Below, piece by piece: positions 5,818 through 13,291 of a stretch of 20,623 nt of DNA. Numbering within the stretch: position 1 is the stretch's first letter; each line of letters starts with the position of its first letter. The position numbers and the translations under genes were made by a program. The stretch spans positions 1 through 20,623 of the forward strand of contig CATYEN010000044.1 of assembly GCA_958405565.1 (NCBI GenBank), written 5' to 3'. Source of the stretch: an uncultured Collinsella sp. (lineage in GTDB: Bacteria; Actinomycetota; Coriobacteriia; Coriobacteriales; Coriobacteriaceae). The notes beneath the pieces are model-generated. The model searched no databases and was not told the origin of the DNA. It saw only the letters and a list, made by a program, of their open reading frames with translations.

Positions 5818-6348
5818 ATGAAAATCGTTGTATTGAGTGGTAGCCCGCGTAAGGGCGCCAATACCGATACCATGGTCGAGGTGTTTGCCGAGACCGCGCG
5901 TGAGGGTGGCAATACGGTCGGGGTCGTCCGCGTCGCCAGCAAGAAGATCGCCGGCTGCCTGGGATGCCAGTACTGCTTCGCCCATGAGGGCACTTGCGTG
6001 CAGAAGGATGACATGGCCAACGTGATTGAGTCGCTGAAAGACGCCGACATGGTTGTCTTTGCCTCGCCTATCTACTGGTTCGATATCACCGCGCAGGAGA
6101 AGGCCGCCATTGACCGCCTGTACGCCTTCGGTGCTACGGGCTTCCCGTTCACCAAGACGGCCCTTTTGCTCGATAGCCACAGCGAGGGCGTCTATGATGC
6201 GGCGATCGCTATGTACAAGTCAACCTGCGCGTACTGCAAGTGGGAGGACCAGGGCATTGTCACCATCAGCGGTATGACCGAGCGCGACAGCATGGCCTCC
6301 TCGCCCAAGCTGGAAGAGGTGCGAGAGCTCGCCCGCAAGCTGGCGTGA
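5818..6348 (+). CDS. Iron-sulfur flavoprotein-type NAD(P)H-dependent FMN reductase
   Basis: This 176-residue protein has a flavodoxin-like fold. The FMN phosphate loop is GSPRKGANTDTM (residues 8-19), followed by a compact cysteine cluster CLGCQYCFAHEGTC. Its spacing (CX2CX2CX6C) fits the [4Fe-4S] motif of archaeal and clostridial iron-sulfur flavoproteins. ASPIYWFDITAQEKAAIDRL is the typical FMN-contact and dimer segment. It probably shuttles electrons or reduces quinones, nitro or azo compounds in the cytoplasm; the natural substrate is not evident. The start at 5818 is set by GAAGGAGAGGG upstream. It is monocistronic, ending at the hairpin at 6372-6427. Confidence 0.85.
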   Translation: MKIVVLSGSPRKGANTDTMVEVFAETAREGGNTVGVVRVASKKIAGCLGCQYCFAHEGTCVQKDDMANVIESLKDADMVVFASPIYWFDITAQEKAAIDRLYAFGATGFPFTKTALLLDSHSEGVYDAAIAMYKSTCAYCKWEDQGIVTISGMTERDSMASSPKLEEVRELARKLA

Positions 6349-6371
6349 GAGTGCACTTCTGCGAGTAAATG

Positions 6372-6427
6372 GTAAAAGAAAGGGGCCCGGAGTGCAGTTA
6401 ATCGCACCTCGGGGCCCTTTCTTTTAC
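6372..6427. terminator. Bidirectional hairpin terminator
   Basis: An approximately 24-bp stem with three mismatches (left arm starting GTAAAAGAAAGGG, right arm ending CCCTTTCTTTTAC) and loop AGTTAATC. A-rich and T-rich outer arms give a U-tract in both directions. It separates the convergent flavoprotein and topoisomerase genes. Confidence 0.85.
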
Positions 6428-6469
6428 GGATTCGTGGCGGTACGACTTCCGCGGTTTTAACCAATCGCG

Positions 6470-8710
6470 TTAGTCAAACAGGCTCGGCATGTCGTTTTCC
6501 TTCATGAGGGCACCGGCGGAGGGCAGGCTCTGCGCGGTGAACTTTTCGGCCGAGACGCCGGCGCCAAGAATCTCTTCGGTTGTGCCGACGGTGGTGACCG
6601 AGCGGCCCTTCTTGGCGGTAAAGGCCTGGACGCCCTGCGTGTTGGTGGTCGTCTTGGTCTTGAGCAGCGACGTGTTGAAGTTCATCAAACGATAGTCGCT
6701 CGAGACCAGCGCGATGTCGCGATCTTCCTTGAGCACCTGGGCATACAGCAGCTTGCTGCCACCGTAGATGGCGTTCTTGAGGCGCTTGCGGTTGGTCTTG
6801 GTGACGTATCCAGAAAGTGCGACGCGGACCACGCGGCCGTTCTCAAAGACGAACAGCACGTCGGCCTTGTAATCCTCGGGGTCGATGACCCAGATGACGC
6901 TCTCGTCGGGTTCCATTTCAAGATCGGTCGGCAGGTACGAGCCCAGCTGGGCCGACTTGGTGTCCTCAAACGCCGCAACCTTGCACTTGTACACCTGGCT
7001 CTTGTTGGTAAAGACCAGCAGCTCGTGGGTGTTGGAGGACGGGAACTCGATAAAGGGTTTGTCGCCGTCCTTGTACTTGAGCGTGGTCGCCTTCTTGAGC
7101 ACGCGGTCCGTCATCTTCTTAAGGTAGCCATCGCGCGAGAGCATGATGGTGACCGGGTACTCCTCGACCTCGGGCTCCAAGCTTACCTCGATAACCTCAT
7201 GGGGCTCGATCCTGCCCGTGCGGCGCGGCATCACGTACTTCTTGTTGACTGCGGCCAGCTCGTCGCTGATGACCTTCTTGATGTTTTCCTCGCTGGAGAG
7301 GATCTCCTCAAGCTCGGCAATCTCGCCCTCGAGCTTGGCAATGTCCTTGGTGCGGTTGAGGATGTACTCCTCGTTGATGTTGCGGAGCTTGAGCTCGGCA
7401 ACAAACTCTGCCTGGGTCTCGTCGATGTCGAAACCCTTCATAAGGTTGGGCACGACCTCGGCCTCGAGCTTGGTGCCGCGGATGATGGCAATCGCCTTGT
7501 CGATGTCGAGCAGAATTGCCTCAAGGCCGTGCAGCAGGTGCAGGCGCTCGGACTTTTTGCCCAGGTCAAAGTTAATGCGGCGGCGCGTGGACTCAATACG
7601 CCACTTGACCCACTCGTGCAGGATCTGGCGCACGCCCATAACGCGGGGATAGCCGTCGACCAGCACATTGAAGTTGCACGAGAACGAATCCTGCAACGTG
7701 GTCGAGCGATAGAGCTTGGCCATGAGCTTGTCGGGGTCGACGCCGCGCTTAAGGTCGATAGCGATGCGCAGGCCCGAAAGGTCGGTCTCGTCGCGGATGT
7801 CGGCGATCTCTTTGACCTTGCCTTCTTTGGAGAGCTTGACGATGCGCTCGATGATGACATCGGTCTTGGTGGTGTAGGGGATCTCGTAGACCTCGATGAT
7901 GCGCTCTTCGGGAATCCAGCGCCAGCGGGAGCGGATCTGGAAGCTGCCAAGACCGGTCTCGATAATCTTTTCCATCTCCTCGCGGCGGTAGATAATCTCG
8001 CCGCCGGTTGAGAAGTCGGGCATGGGCATATACTCAAGCAGGTCGCAGTCGGGATCCTGCAGGTAATGCATTGTGGCGGTACAGACCTCGTTGAGGTTGA
8101 AACCGCAGATATCGGACGCCATGGCGACGCCGATGCCCTTGTTGGCCGAGACGAGGATATTGGGGAACGTGGTGGGCAGCAGGCGCGGCTCCTTCATGGC
8201 GCCGTCGTAGCTGTCGACGAAGTCGACCGGGTCCTTGTCGATGTCCTTGAAGATCTCGGCGCTGATGGGGGAGAGCTTGGCCTCGGTATAACGCGAGGCG
8301 GCGTAGCTCAGGTCGCCCGAATAGTATTTGCCAAAGTTGCCCTTCGACTCCACGAAGGGGGCAAGCAGCGCCTCATTGCCGGTTGCCAGACGCACCATCG
8401 TCTCGTAGATCGCGGCATCGCCGTGCGGGTTGAGCTTCATGGTCTGGCCCACGATGTTGGCGCTCTTCTGGCGCTCGCCCTTGAGCAGACCCATCTTGTA
8501 CATGGTGTAGAGCAGCTTGCGGTGCGAGGGCTTAAAGCCGTCAATCTCGGGGAACGCACGCGAGACGTTGACGCTCATGGCGTAAGGCATGTAGTTGACC
8601 TCGAGCGTCTGCGTAATCGGCTGGTCGGTGACCTCGGAGTGCAGGCCGATGACGTTCTCGGCGTTGACCTGCTTTTTCTTTGGCTGGTTCTTCGTCTTCT
8701 TCTTTGCCAC
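6470..8710 (-). CDS. parC: DNA topoisomerase IV subunit A-like (type IIA, ParC/GyrA family)
   Basis: This 746-residue type IIA topoisomerase A subunit would break and rejoin DNA together with the ParE-like protein upstream. After a Lys-rich start, the winged-helix breakage domain follows: PSHRKLLYTMYKMGLL, the quinolone-determining segment NPHGDAAIYETMVRLA, and catalytic Tyr141 in AASRYTE. A tower and coiled-coil (about 370-490) and a C-terminal beta-propeller follow. No GyrA box (QRRGGRG-like) is visible, which favours a decatenase-type enzyme over gyrase. The residue equivalent to E. coli GyrA Ser83 is Ala99. The start is GTG 8710 with AGAGGAAA before it. It is second in an operon, 45 bases after parE. 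The symbol follows family usage; the pair is divergent from textbook ParC/ParE. Confidence 0.88.
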   Translation of the reverse strand: MAKKKTKNQPKKKQVNAENVIGLHSEVTDQPITQTLEVNYMPYAMSVNVSRAFPEIDGFKPSHRKLLYTMYKMGLLKGERQKSANIVGQTMKLNPHGDAAIYETMVRLATGNEALLAPFVESKGNFGKYYSGDLSYAASRYTEAKLSPISAEIFKDIDKDPVDFVDSYDGAMKEPRLLPTTFPNILVSANKGIGVAMASDICGFNLNEVCTATMHYLQDPDCDLLEYMPMPDFSTGGEIIYRREEMEKIIETGLGSFQIRSRWRWIPEERIIEVYEIPYTTKTDVIIERIVKLSKEGKVKEIADIRDETDLSGLRIAIDLKRGVDPDKLMAKLYRSTTLQDSFSCNFNVLVDGYPRVMGVRQILHEWVKWRIESTRRRINFDLGKKSERLHLLHGLEAILLDIDKAIAIIRGTKLEAEVVPNLMKGFDIDETQAEFVAELKLRNINEEYILNRTKDIAKLEGEIAELEEILSSEENIKKVISDELAAVNKKYVMPRRTGRIEPHEVIEVSLEPEVEEYPVTIMLSRDGYLKKMTDRVLKKATTLKYKDGDKPFIEFPSSNTHELLVFTNKSQVYKCKVAAFEDTKSAQLGSYLPTDLEMEPDESVIWVIDPEDYKADVLFVFENGRVVRVALSGYVTKTNRKRLKNAIYGGSKLLYAQVLKEDRDIALVSSDYRLMNFNTSLLKTKTTTNTQGVQAFTAKKGRSVTTVGTTEEILGAGVSAEKFTAQSLPSAGALMKENDMPSLFD

Positions 8711-8755
8711 GATTTCCTCTTGAACTTCTTATGGGCCGTCGTTATCGATTTGCTG

Positions 8756-10753
8756 CTACTGCAGGTCCAGCTGGTCCAGGTATTCCTTGCCGTGCTCGGA
8801 GATGTGACGCTTGCGGCCAGCCTCGTCGTTGCCCAGCAACAGGTTGAACATGGTTTCCATCTTGGTGACGTCCTCGGGCTCCACTTTGATCAGGCGACGC
8901 GTCTCGGGGTTCATGGTGGTGAGCCACATCATGTCCGGATCGTTCTCACCAAGACCCTTGGAGCGGTTGATCGAGCACTTCTGGTCGCCGATCTCCTTGA
9001 GGATGCCGTTTTTCTCAAGCTCGGTGTAGGCAAAGTAGGTCTTCTCTTTGCAGTTGATCTCGTAGAGCGGCGACTCGGCGATATAGACGTAGCCCTCGTC
9101 GATAAGCGTGGGCACCAGTCGATAGAGCATGGTGAGTACGAGCGTGCGGATGTGGTAACCGTCGACGTCGGCGTCCGTACAGATGATGACCTTGTTCCAG
9201 TTGAGGTTGTCTAGGTCGAAGGCACCAAGGTTCTTGATGCGCTTGTCTTTGATCTCCACGCCGCAGCCCAGCACGCGCATGAGGTCCATGATGATGTCGG
9301 ACTTAAAGATGCGCGGGTAGTCCTCTTTCAGGCAGTTGAGGATCTTGCCTCGGACGGGCATAACACCCTGGAACTCGGCATCGCGCGAGGTGCGGATGGC
9401 GCCTGCTGCCGAGTCGCCCTCTACGATGTAGATCTCGCGACGGTCCTTGTCCTTGGAGCGGCAGTCGATGAACTTCTGCACGCGGTTGGCCATGTCGGTC
9501 TTCTGCTGCAGGTTGGTTTTGATGCTCTGGCGCGTCTTCTCGGCGTTCTCGCGCGAGCGCTTGTTGATGAGCACCTGCTCCATGATCTTGTTGGCAGCGT
9601 CTTTGTTCTCGATCAAGTAGGTCGAGAGGCGCTCCTTAAAGAAGGCAGTCATGGCCTGCTGGATAAAGCGGTTGTTGATGGCCTTCTTAGTCTGGTTTTC
9701 GTAGGACGTCTGGGTGGAGAAACAGTTGGTCACCAGCACCAGGCAGTCCTGGACGTCCTGCCACTTGATGCCGCTCTCGTTTTTGTTGTACTTGCCCTGT
9801 TGCTTGATGTAGGCGTCGATGGCGCTAGTCAGAGCACTGCGGGCTGCCTTCTCGGGCGAACCGCCGTTCTCGAGCCATGACGAGTTGTGGTAGTACTCCT
9901 GCATCATGAAGGTGCGCGAGAAGCACATGCAAGCAGTGATTTTTACGTTGTAGTCGGGCAGGTCCTCGCGGTCGCGACCGCGGCGGTCGGCCTCGATAAA
10001 GAAGGGCTCGGTAAGGTAGTCGGTACCGACCTTCTCGAGCACGTAGTCCTCGATGCCCTTGGGATAGCAAAAGTCCTCTTCGGAAAACTCGCCATCGTCG
10101 CCCTCGATGCGCAGGCGGAAGGTAACGTTGGCGTTGACCACGGCCTGGCGGCGCATGGTCTCGCGATACCAATCGTGGGGGATGCTGATGGAGGTGAAGA
10201 CCTCAAGATCGGGGCGCCACTTGATGGTGGTGCCGGTGCGGTCCTCGTCGCTGGGCTCAATCTCGAGCGCCTTCTTTTTGGCGCCGACGACCTTGCCCTT
10301 CTTAAAGTGTAAGGAGTACTTGTTACCGTCACGCCAGACGGTGACGTCCATGTACTCGGAGGCGTACTGGGTCGCGCAGGAGCCCAGGCCGTTGGTGCCG
10401 AGCGAGAAGTCGTAGTCGCCACCCTGGTTGTTGTTATACTTGCCGCCGGCGTAGAGCTCGCAAAAGACGAGCTCCCAGTTAAAGCGCTTCTCGGAGGGGT
10501 TCCAGTCGAGCGGGCAGCCGCGGCCGTTGTCCTCTACCTGGATGGAGCCATCGCGAAAGGCGGTAAGGGTGATGAGCTTGCCGTAGCCCTGGCGCGCCTC
10601 GTCAACGGCGTTGGACAGGATCTCGAAGGCGGCATGCGCGCAACCGTCGAGTCCGTCCGAGCCAAAGATGACGGCAGGGCGCAGGCGTACGCGCTCCTCG
10701 TCCTTGAGCTGGCGGATACTGTCGTTACCATAGTTTGCGGTGTTTTTTGCCAT
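8756..10753 (-). CDS. parE: DNA topoisomerase IV subunit B-like (type IIA, ParE/GyrB family)
   Basis: This 665-residue ATPase subunit has a GHKL ATP site with EILSNAVDEA (Glu44, Asn48), DNGRG (75-79) and lid GTNGLGS (119-125, in place of the usual GLHGVG). The TOPRIM domain has EGDSAAGA (445-452) and DADVDGYHIRTL (527-538, Tyr replacing the usual Ala). SKGLGE (598-603) replaces the common YKGLGE. The length is close to usual ParE, and there is no GyrB-specific insertion. These substitutions place it in a divergent branch. ATG 10753 starts the two-gene operon with the A subunit; a LexA-like palindrome and a possible promoter lie within about 110 bases upstream. Confidence 0.88.
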   Translation of the reverse strand: MAKNTANYGNDSIRQLKDEERVRLRPAVIFGSDGLDGCAHAAFEILSNAVDEARQGYGKLITLTAFRDGSIQVEDNGRGCPLDWNPSEKRFNWELVFCELYAGGKYNNNQGGDYDFSLGTNGLGSCATQYASEYMDVTVWRDGNKYSLHFKKGKVVGAKKKALEIEPSDEDRTGTTIKWRPDLEVFTSISIPHDWYRETMRRQAVVNANVTFRLRIEGDDGEFSEEDFCYPKGIEDYVLEKVGTDYLTEPFFIEADRRGRDREDLPDYNVKITACMCFSRTFMMQEYYHNSSWLENGGSPEKAARSALTSAIDAYIKQQGKYNKNESGIKWQDVQDCLVLVTNCFSTQTSYENQTKKAINNRFIQQAMTAFFKERLSTYLIENKDAANKIMEQVLINKRSRENAEKTRQSIKTNLQQKTDMANRVQKFIDCRSKDKDRREIYIVEGDSAAGAIRTSRDAEFQGVMPVRGKILNCLKEDYPRIFKSDIIMDLMRVLGCGVEIKDKRIKNLGAFDLDNLNWNKVIICTDADVDGYHIRTLVLTMLYRLVPTLIDEGYVYIAESPLYEINCKEKTYFAYTELEKNGILKEIGDQKCSINRSKGLGENDPDMMWLTTMNPETRRLIKVEPEDVTKMETMFNLLLGNDEAGRKRHISEHGKEYLDQLDLQ

Positions 10754-10807
10754 ACTCGCTCTCTCGGTGCTCCTTTGCTGCGTTTAAGTCATATAGATAG
10801 TCAAGGT

Positions 10808-10836
10808 AGCATAGCCCAGCCCTTGGGCGATTCCAA
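10808..10836 (-). promoter_or_regulatory. Possible promoter of the topoisomerase operon
   Basis: Minus strand: TTGGAA, 17 bases, TATGCT. Each hexamer matches 4 of 6 consensus positions, with ideal spacing, about 55 bases before the ATG at 10753. This is a weak call by eye. Confidence 0.3.
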
Positions 10837-10852
10837 CCAACACGAAATCCAT

Positions 10853-10866
10853 CGAACAATCGTTCG
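10853..10866. promoter_or_regulatory. LexA/SOS-box-like palindrome
   Basis: CGAACAATCGTTCG is a perfect CGAAC-N4-GTTCG palindrome and matches the Gram-positive SOS box (CGAACRNRYGTTCG) at all but one central position. It lies about 100 bases upstream of the topoisomerase operon and about 255 upstream of the lipoprotein gene, just behind the proposed -35 of the former. Confidence 0.4.
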
Positions 10867-10933
10867 GATTAACGGGTAAAACGTGTCGTGCGGATTGTTG
10901 CTCCGAATCGAACATTGGGACAAGCGTCTCGTT

Positions 10934-10977
10934 TTATGGGCCACGGGCGTGCGTGTGCGAGTCCCTTTGGCCCATAA
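10934..10977. promoter_or_regulatory. 10-bp inverted repeat TTATGGGCCA/TGGCCCATAA
   Basis: Perfect arms at 10934-10943 and 10968-10977 with a 24-base loop, in the region between the divergent topoisomerase and lipoprotein genes. There is no U-tract, so an operator or mRNA 5' structure is more likely than a terminator. Confidence 0.4.
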
Positions 10978-11121
10978 GGAACGCTGGCGGGTCGTTATTT
11001 GGGCCGTGGGTCACTTCGCCCGCGCCGTGTTTCGTCATACGCTCATAGTGGAAGCCGATGCCACGGAGTCGACTCGCGACTCGGGCAACGGATGAGCTAC
11101 AAGCCGAAAGGAGCGGTGAGG

Positions 11122-12138
11122 ATGATGAAGCCCATGACGAAGAAGCTGCTGTTAGGAATTCCCACTGTGACGCTTTCGGCCGTGCTGGCGTGTACGGTGG
11201 CAGGCTGCGGCGGTAATGCGCCGAGTGGCTCGGGCGGGAGCGCACCTGTGCAGGAGAAGTCCAAGAAGGCCAAGGCCTATGAGTCGCAGACGGTCGAGGT
11301 GGCAGGCATTACCTATGAGTCGGTGGCTCACGGTACGTTCTATCGCGGTGATGCCAAGAAGCAGGACGGCTTTTACCTGCACATCAAGATTACCAACAGC
11401 AACACAAAGAACAGGACGTTCAGTTCCTTTAACGTGCATGCTGCCCAGGGCGATCTTGAGGCAGGCGACCCGTTATTTACTTCCGGCAAGGCGGCCGTGC
11501 TCGACTACGTTGCAAGCGAGGCTCCCGATGAGCTTCACGAGGGCATCGACCTTTCCAAGAGGCAAGATATCGGTCCGGGCGAGACCGTTGAGTACGTGTA
11601 TTTCTGGGCGCCCAAGACGGCGTACTACGGGCCCATCACTGTCGAGTTCGTAGACGCTTACGCCCCCGCCAAGAATCATGAAGCCATGCACTTTGACACC
11701 ACGGGGTGTGAGACTAAGGAGTTCAAGGCGGCCGGTGGCGTGGCTGATTCTGGTGACGCGGCCAATATGACCGGCATCGATTGCGCATCGTACAGCATCG
11801 AGGCCGCCGATGGCTACACGCTGGATTCGTCCAACGAAGAGCACGAAAAGGCAGACTTCTTCCATGACGAGACTGGAGGACGCCTGCACATCAGCATCTT
11901 CCCACGCTCGCCGGAGGAAGAGATTGCAAGCCTAGAGCAGGTCTACGAAGGCAAGGAGACGACAACCGACCAGGTCGAGTACAACGGCATAACGTGGCTG
12001 CGCTTTACCGGTCCCGACAACGGCCATACGCTGTTTGCGACGGCTCCCGCAACGGGCGAGACCGTCCGCGTGTCGATTGGCTGGAAGATCGACTGGGATG
12101 CTGCCGTGCCCATGATGGAGGCGCTGAAGCTCAAATAG
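11122..12138 (+). CDS. DUF5067-like lipoprotein
   Basis: This 338-residue lipoprotein has a lipobox at TVAGC (Cys29) after a basic start and hydrophobic helix, then a Gly/Ser linker. Residues of about 50-190 (VAGITYESVAHGTFYRG, YLHIKITNSNTKNRTFSSFN, IGPGETVEYVYFW) form an immunoglobulin-like domain of the DUF5067/DUF4352 kind, found in surface lipoproteins of gut Actinobacteria and Firmicutes. A second domain (about 215-338, YSIEAADGYTLDSS to the end) looks like a separate beta-rich domain. The function is unknown; it sits on the outer face of the membrane. The start is set at ATG 11122, with AAAGGAG nine bases before it, rather than further upstream. It is monocistronic, ending at the terminator at 12169. 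Confidence 0.75.
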   Translation: MMKPMTKKLLLGIPTVTLSAVLACTVAGCGGNAPSGSGGSAPVQEKSKKAKAYESQTVEVAGITYESVAHGTFYRGDAKKQDGFYLHIKITNSNTKNRTFSSFNVHAAQGDLEAGDPLFTSGKAAVLDYVASEAPDELHEGIDLSKRQDIGPGETVEYVYFWAPKTAYYGPITVEFVDAYAPAKNHEAMHFDTTGCETKEFKAAGGVADSGDAANMTGIDCASYSIEAADGYTLDSSNEEHEKADFFHDETGGRLHISIFPRSPEEEIASLEQVYEGKETTTDQVEYNGITWLRFTGPDNGHTLFATAPATGETVRVSIGWKIDWDAAVPMMEALKLK

Positions 12139-12168
12139 CGGACTGCGATTCCCACTTTAGGCGACTCG

Positions 12169-12203
12169 GGGCTGGCTTCGATTTATCGGGGCCAGCCCTT
12201 TTT
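12169..12203 (+). terminator. Rho-independent terminator after the lipoprotein gene
   Basis: Stem GGGCTGGC/GCCAGCCC (12169-12176 with 12191-12198), 14-base loop, followed by TTTTT. Confidence 0.85.
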
Positions 12204-12267
12204 GGTGTGCGATGAGCAGGGCCAGTGCCTCGCGCGGTTTCGGGTACAGCGGGGCACCGTGCGCGCA

Positions 12268-12360
12268 ATGACAGACATGCTTTTCATAATGACAGATATA
12301 GTTGACATACGTTGATGGATGCAATATATTTCTGTCATGTTGCAACGGATATCTGTCCAT
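12268..12360 (+). promoter_or_regulatory. Promoter with four TGACAGA-type operator boxes
   Basis: The promoter is TTGACA (12302-12307), 17 bases, TATATT (12325-12330). Around it are four related 11-12 bp boxes: ATGACAGACAT (12268) and ATGACAGATAT (12289) direct, and ATTTCTGTCAT (12328) and ATATCTGTCCAT (12349) inverted. The third box overlaps the -10 and start region. This is the arrangement expected for autorepression by the XRE regulator encoded 19 bases downstream. Confidence 0.65.
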
Positions 12361-12378
12361 TACTACGAAAGGAACTCC

Positions 12379-12609
12379 ATGCCGGGCAAAAAGAACCTAC
12401 GCATGAAGGCGGCGCGCGCGGCGGCTGGTCTTTCGCAAGCCGACTTAGCCGAGGCCGTGGGCGTTACGCGTCAAACCATCGGTCTGATCGAGGCGGGCGG
12501 CTACAATCCCACGCTCAACTTGTGCGTGGCAATTTGCAAAGCGCTGCGCGTTACGTTGAACGACCTGTTTTGGGAAGACGAGATCGACGTCGACCCCAAC
12601 GCTCTTTAG
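12379..12609 (+). CDS. XRE-family (Cro/YozG-like) transcriptional regulator
   Basis: This 76-residue protein is almost entirely one HTH_3 domain: MKAARAAAGLSQADLAEAVG, then VTRQTIGLIEAGGYNPTLNL, then LCVAICKALRVTLNDLFW. That is the compact YozG-like type that usually acts as a repressor. The start is set at ATG 12379 with GAAAGGA before it; the longer frame from 12319 would include operator sequence. The gene ends ten bases before the membrane protein gene, whose ribosome binding site overlaps its stop codon. It probably binds the TGACAGA boxes and controls itself and its partner. Confidence 0.85.
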   Translation: MPGKKNLRMKAARAAAGLSQADLAEAVGVTRQTIGLIEAGGYNPTLNLCVAICKALRVTLNDLFWEDEIDVDPNAL

Positions 12610-12618
12610 GAGTTTGCT

Positions 12619-13203
12619 ATGAAATTTGAAGATTTAAAGCTCGTGCAGAAGTGGCGTGAATATGCCGGCCCAAAGGATGAACGTCTGGAAGCTGAGAACG
12701 CGAAGATCTACAAGCTTGGTTTTGGGCTGCTTTCGTTTGGTATGTTGATGATCTTTTTCTACCAGTTTATAGCGCGACAGGTAGCGTGGGTTCACAGCGA
12801 CGCCTGTGAAATGCCGCATGTCTTTGCAACGCCGTTTGAGGCCGCCATGTATGTGTGGCTTGTTCTCGTGATGCTGATTTGTGCAGGACTGCAAACGCGG
12901 AAGGGCTATGTCGACACCAATCGTTTTGGGCAAACCGAGCATCTTCCTGTTGGATATTTCCTGCTTGTCAGCGGTCTTAGCGGCGCGGCGTTTGCGCTTG
13001 TTATTGCCGCGATGCGCTGTATCGCTGAGGCGCAGATCGTACCGCTCGAAAGCGTCTTTTGGTTGGCGAACCTGGCTACGGGCGTGTTCTGGGGTGCGAC
13101 GATTTTCATAGCCACATTCGCCGTTCTGTGCGCATCGTTCTTCACGGCGAAAAAGCGCCGTGCCAAGCTTGAGGCAGAGTTCGACGACGCCGGCGATAAC
13201 TAA
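12619..13203 (+). CDS. Four-helix membrane protein paired with the XRE regulator (DUF6773-like)
   Basis: This 194-residue protein has a soluble, charged N-terminus (about 30 residues) and four hydrophobic segments: about 33-55 (GFGLLSFGMLMIFFYQFIA), 75-95 (MYVWLVLVMLICAGLQ), 112-135 (YFLLVSGLSGAAFALVIAAM) and 145-173 (ANLATGVFWGATIFIATFAV), followed by a basic and then acidic tail. Small HTH regulator plus membrane protein pairs of this kind are common in Firmicutes and Coriobacteria; their function is mostly unknown, and DUF6773 is my nearest family guess. AGGAG nine bases upstream sets the start. It forms an operon with the regulator and ends at the hairpin at 13209-13244. Confidence 0.75.
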   Translation: MKFEDLKLVQKWREYAGPKDERLEAENAKIYKLGFGLLSFGMLMIFFYQFIARQVAWVHSDACEMPHVFATPFEAAMYVWLVLVMLICAGLQTRKGYVDTNRFGQTEHLPVGYFLLVSGLSGAAFALVIAAMRCIAEAQIVPLESVFWLANLATGVFWGATIFIATFAVLCASFFTAKKRRAKLEAEFDDAGDN

Positions 13204-13208
13204 TGCGC

Positions 13209-13244
13209 AAGGGGCTGACTCTGGGTTATCAGAGCCAGCCCCTT
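13209..13244 (+). terminator. Strong hairpin after the HTH/membrane-protein operon
   Basis: A 15-bp stem (AAGGGGCTGACTCTG with CAGAGCCAGCCCCTT, one mismatch) and loop GGTTAT. The U-tract is poor. It also lies downstream of the convergent surface-protein gene and may serve both. Confidence 0.7.
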
Positions 13245-13291
13245 ATGTGCTCGACGAACAGGGTCAACGCCGCTCGCAAAAGCGCTGAGAG

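Noticed and set aside
7025..8011. Long plus-strand open frame opposite the topoisomerase A gene
   Set aside because: Antisense shadow of a well-conserved gene in GC-rich sequence; low-complexity Leu/Val/Asp composition and no family match.
8066..9214. 382-residue plus-strand open frame opposite the topoisomerase genes
   Set aside because: Spans the junction of two real minus-strand genes and is an antisense artefact.
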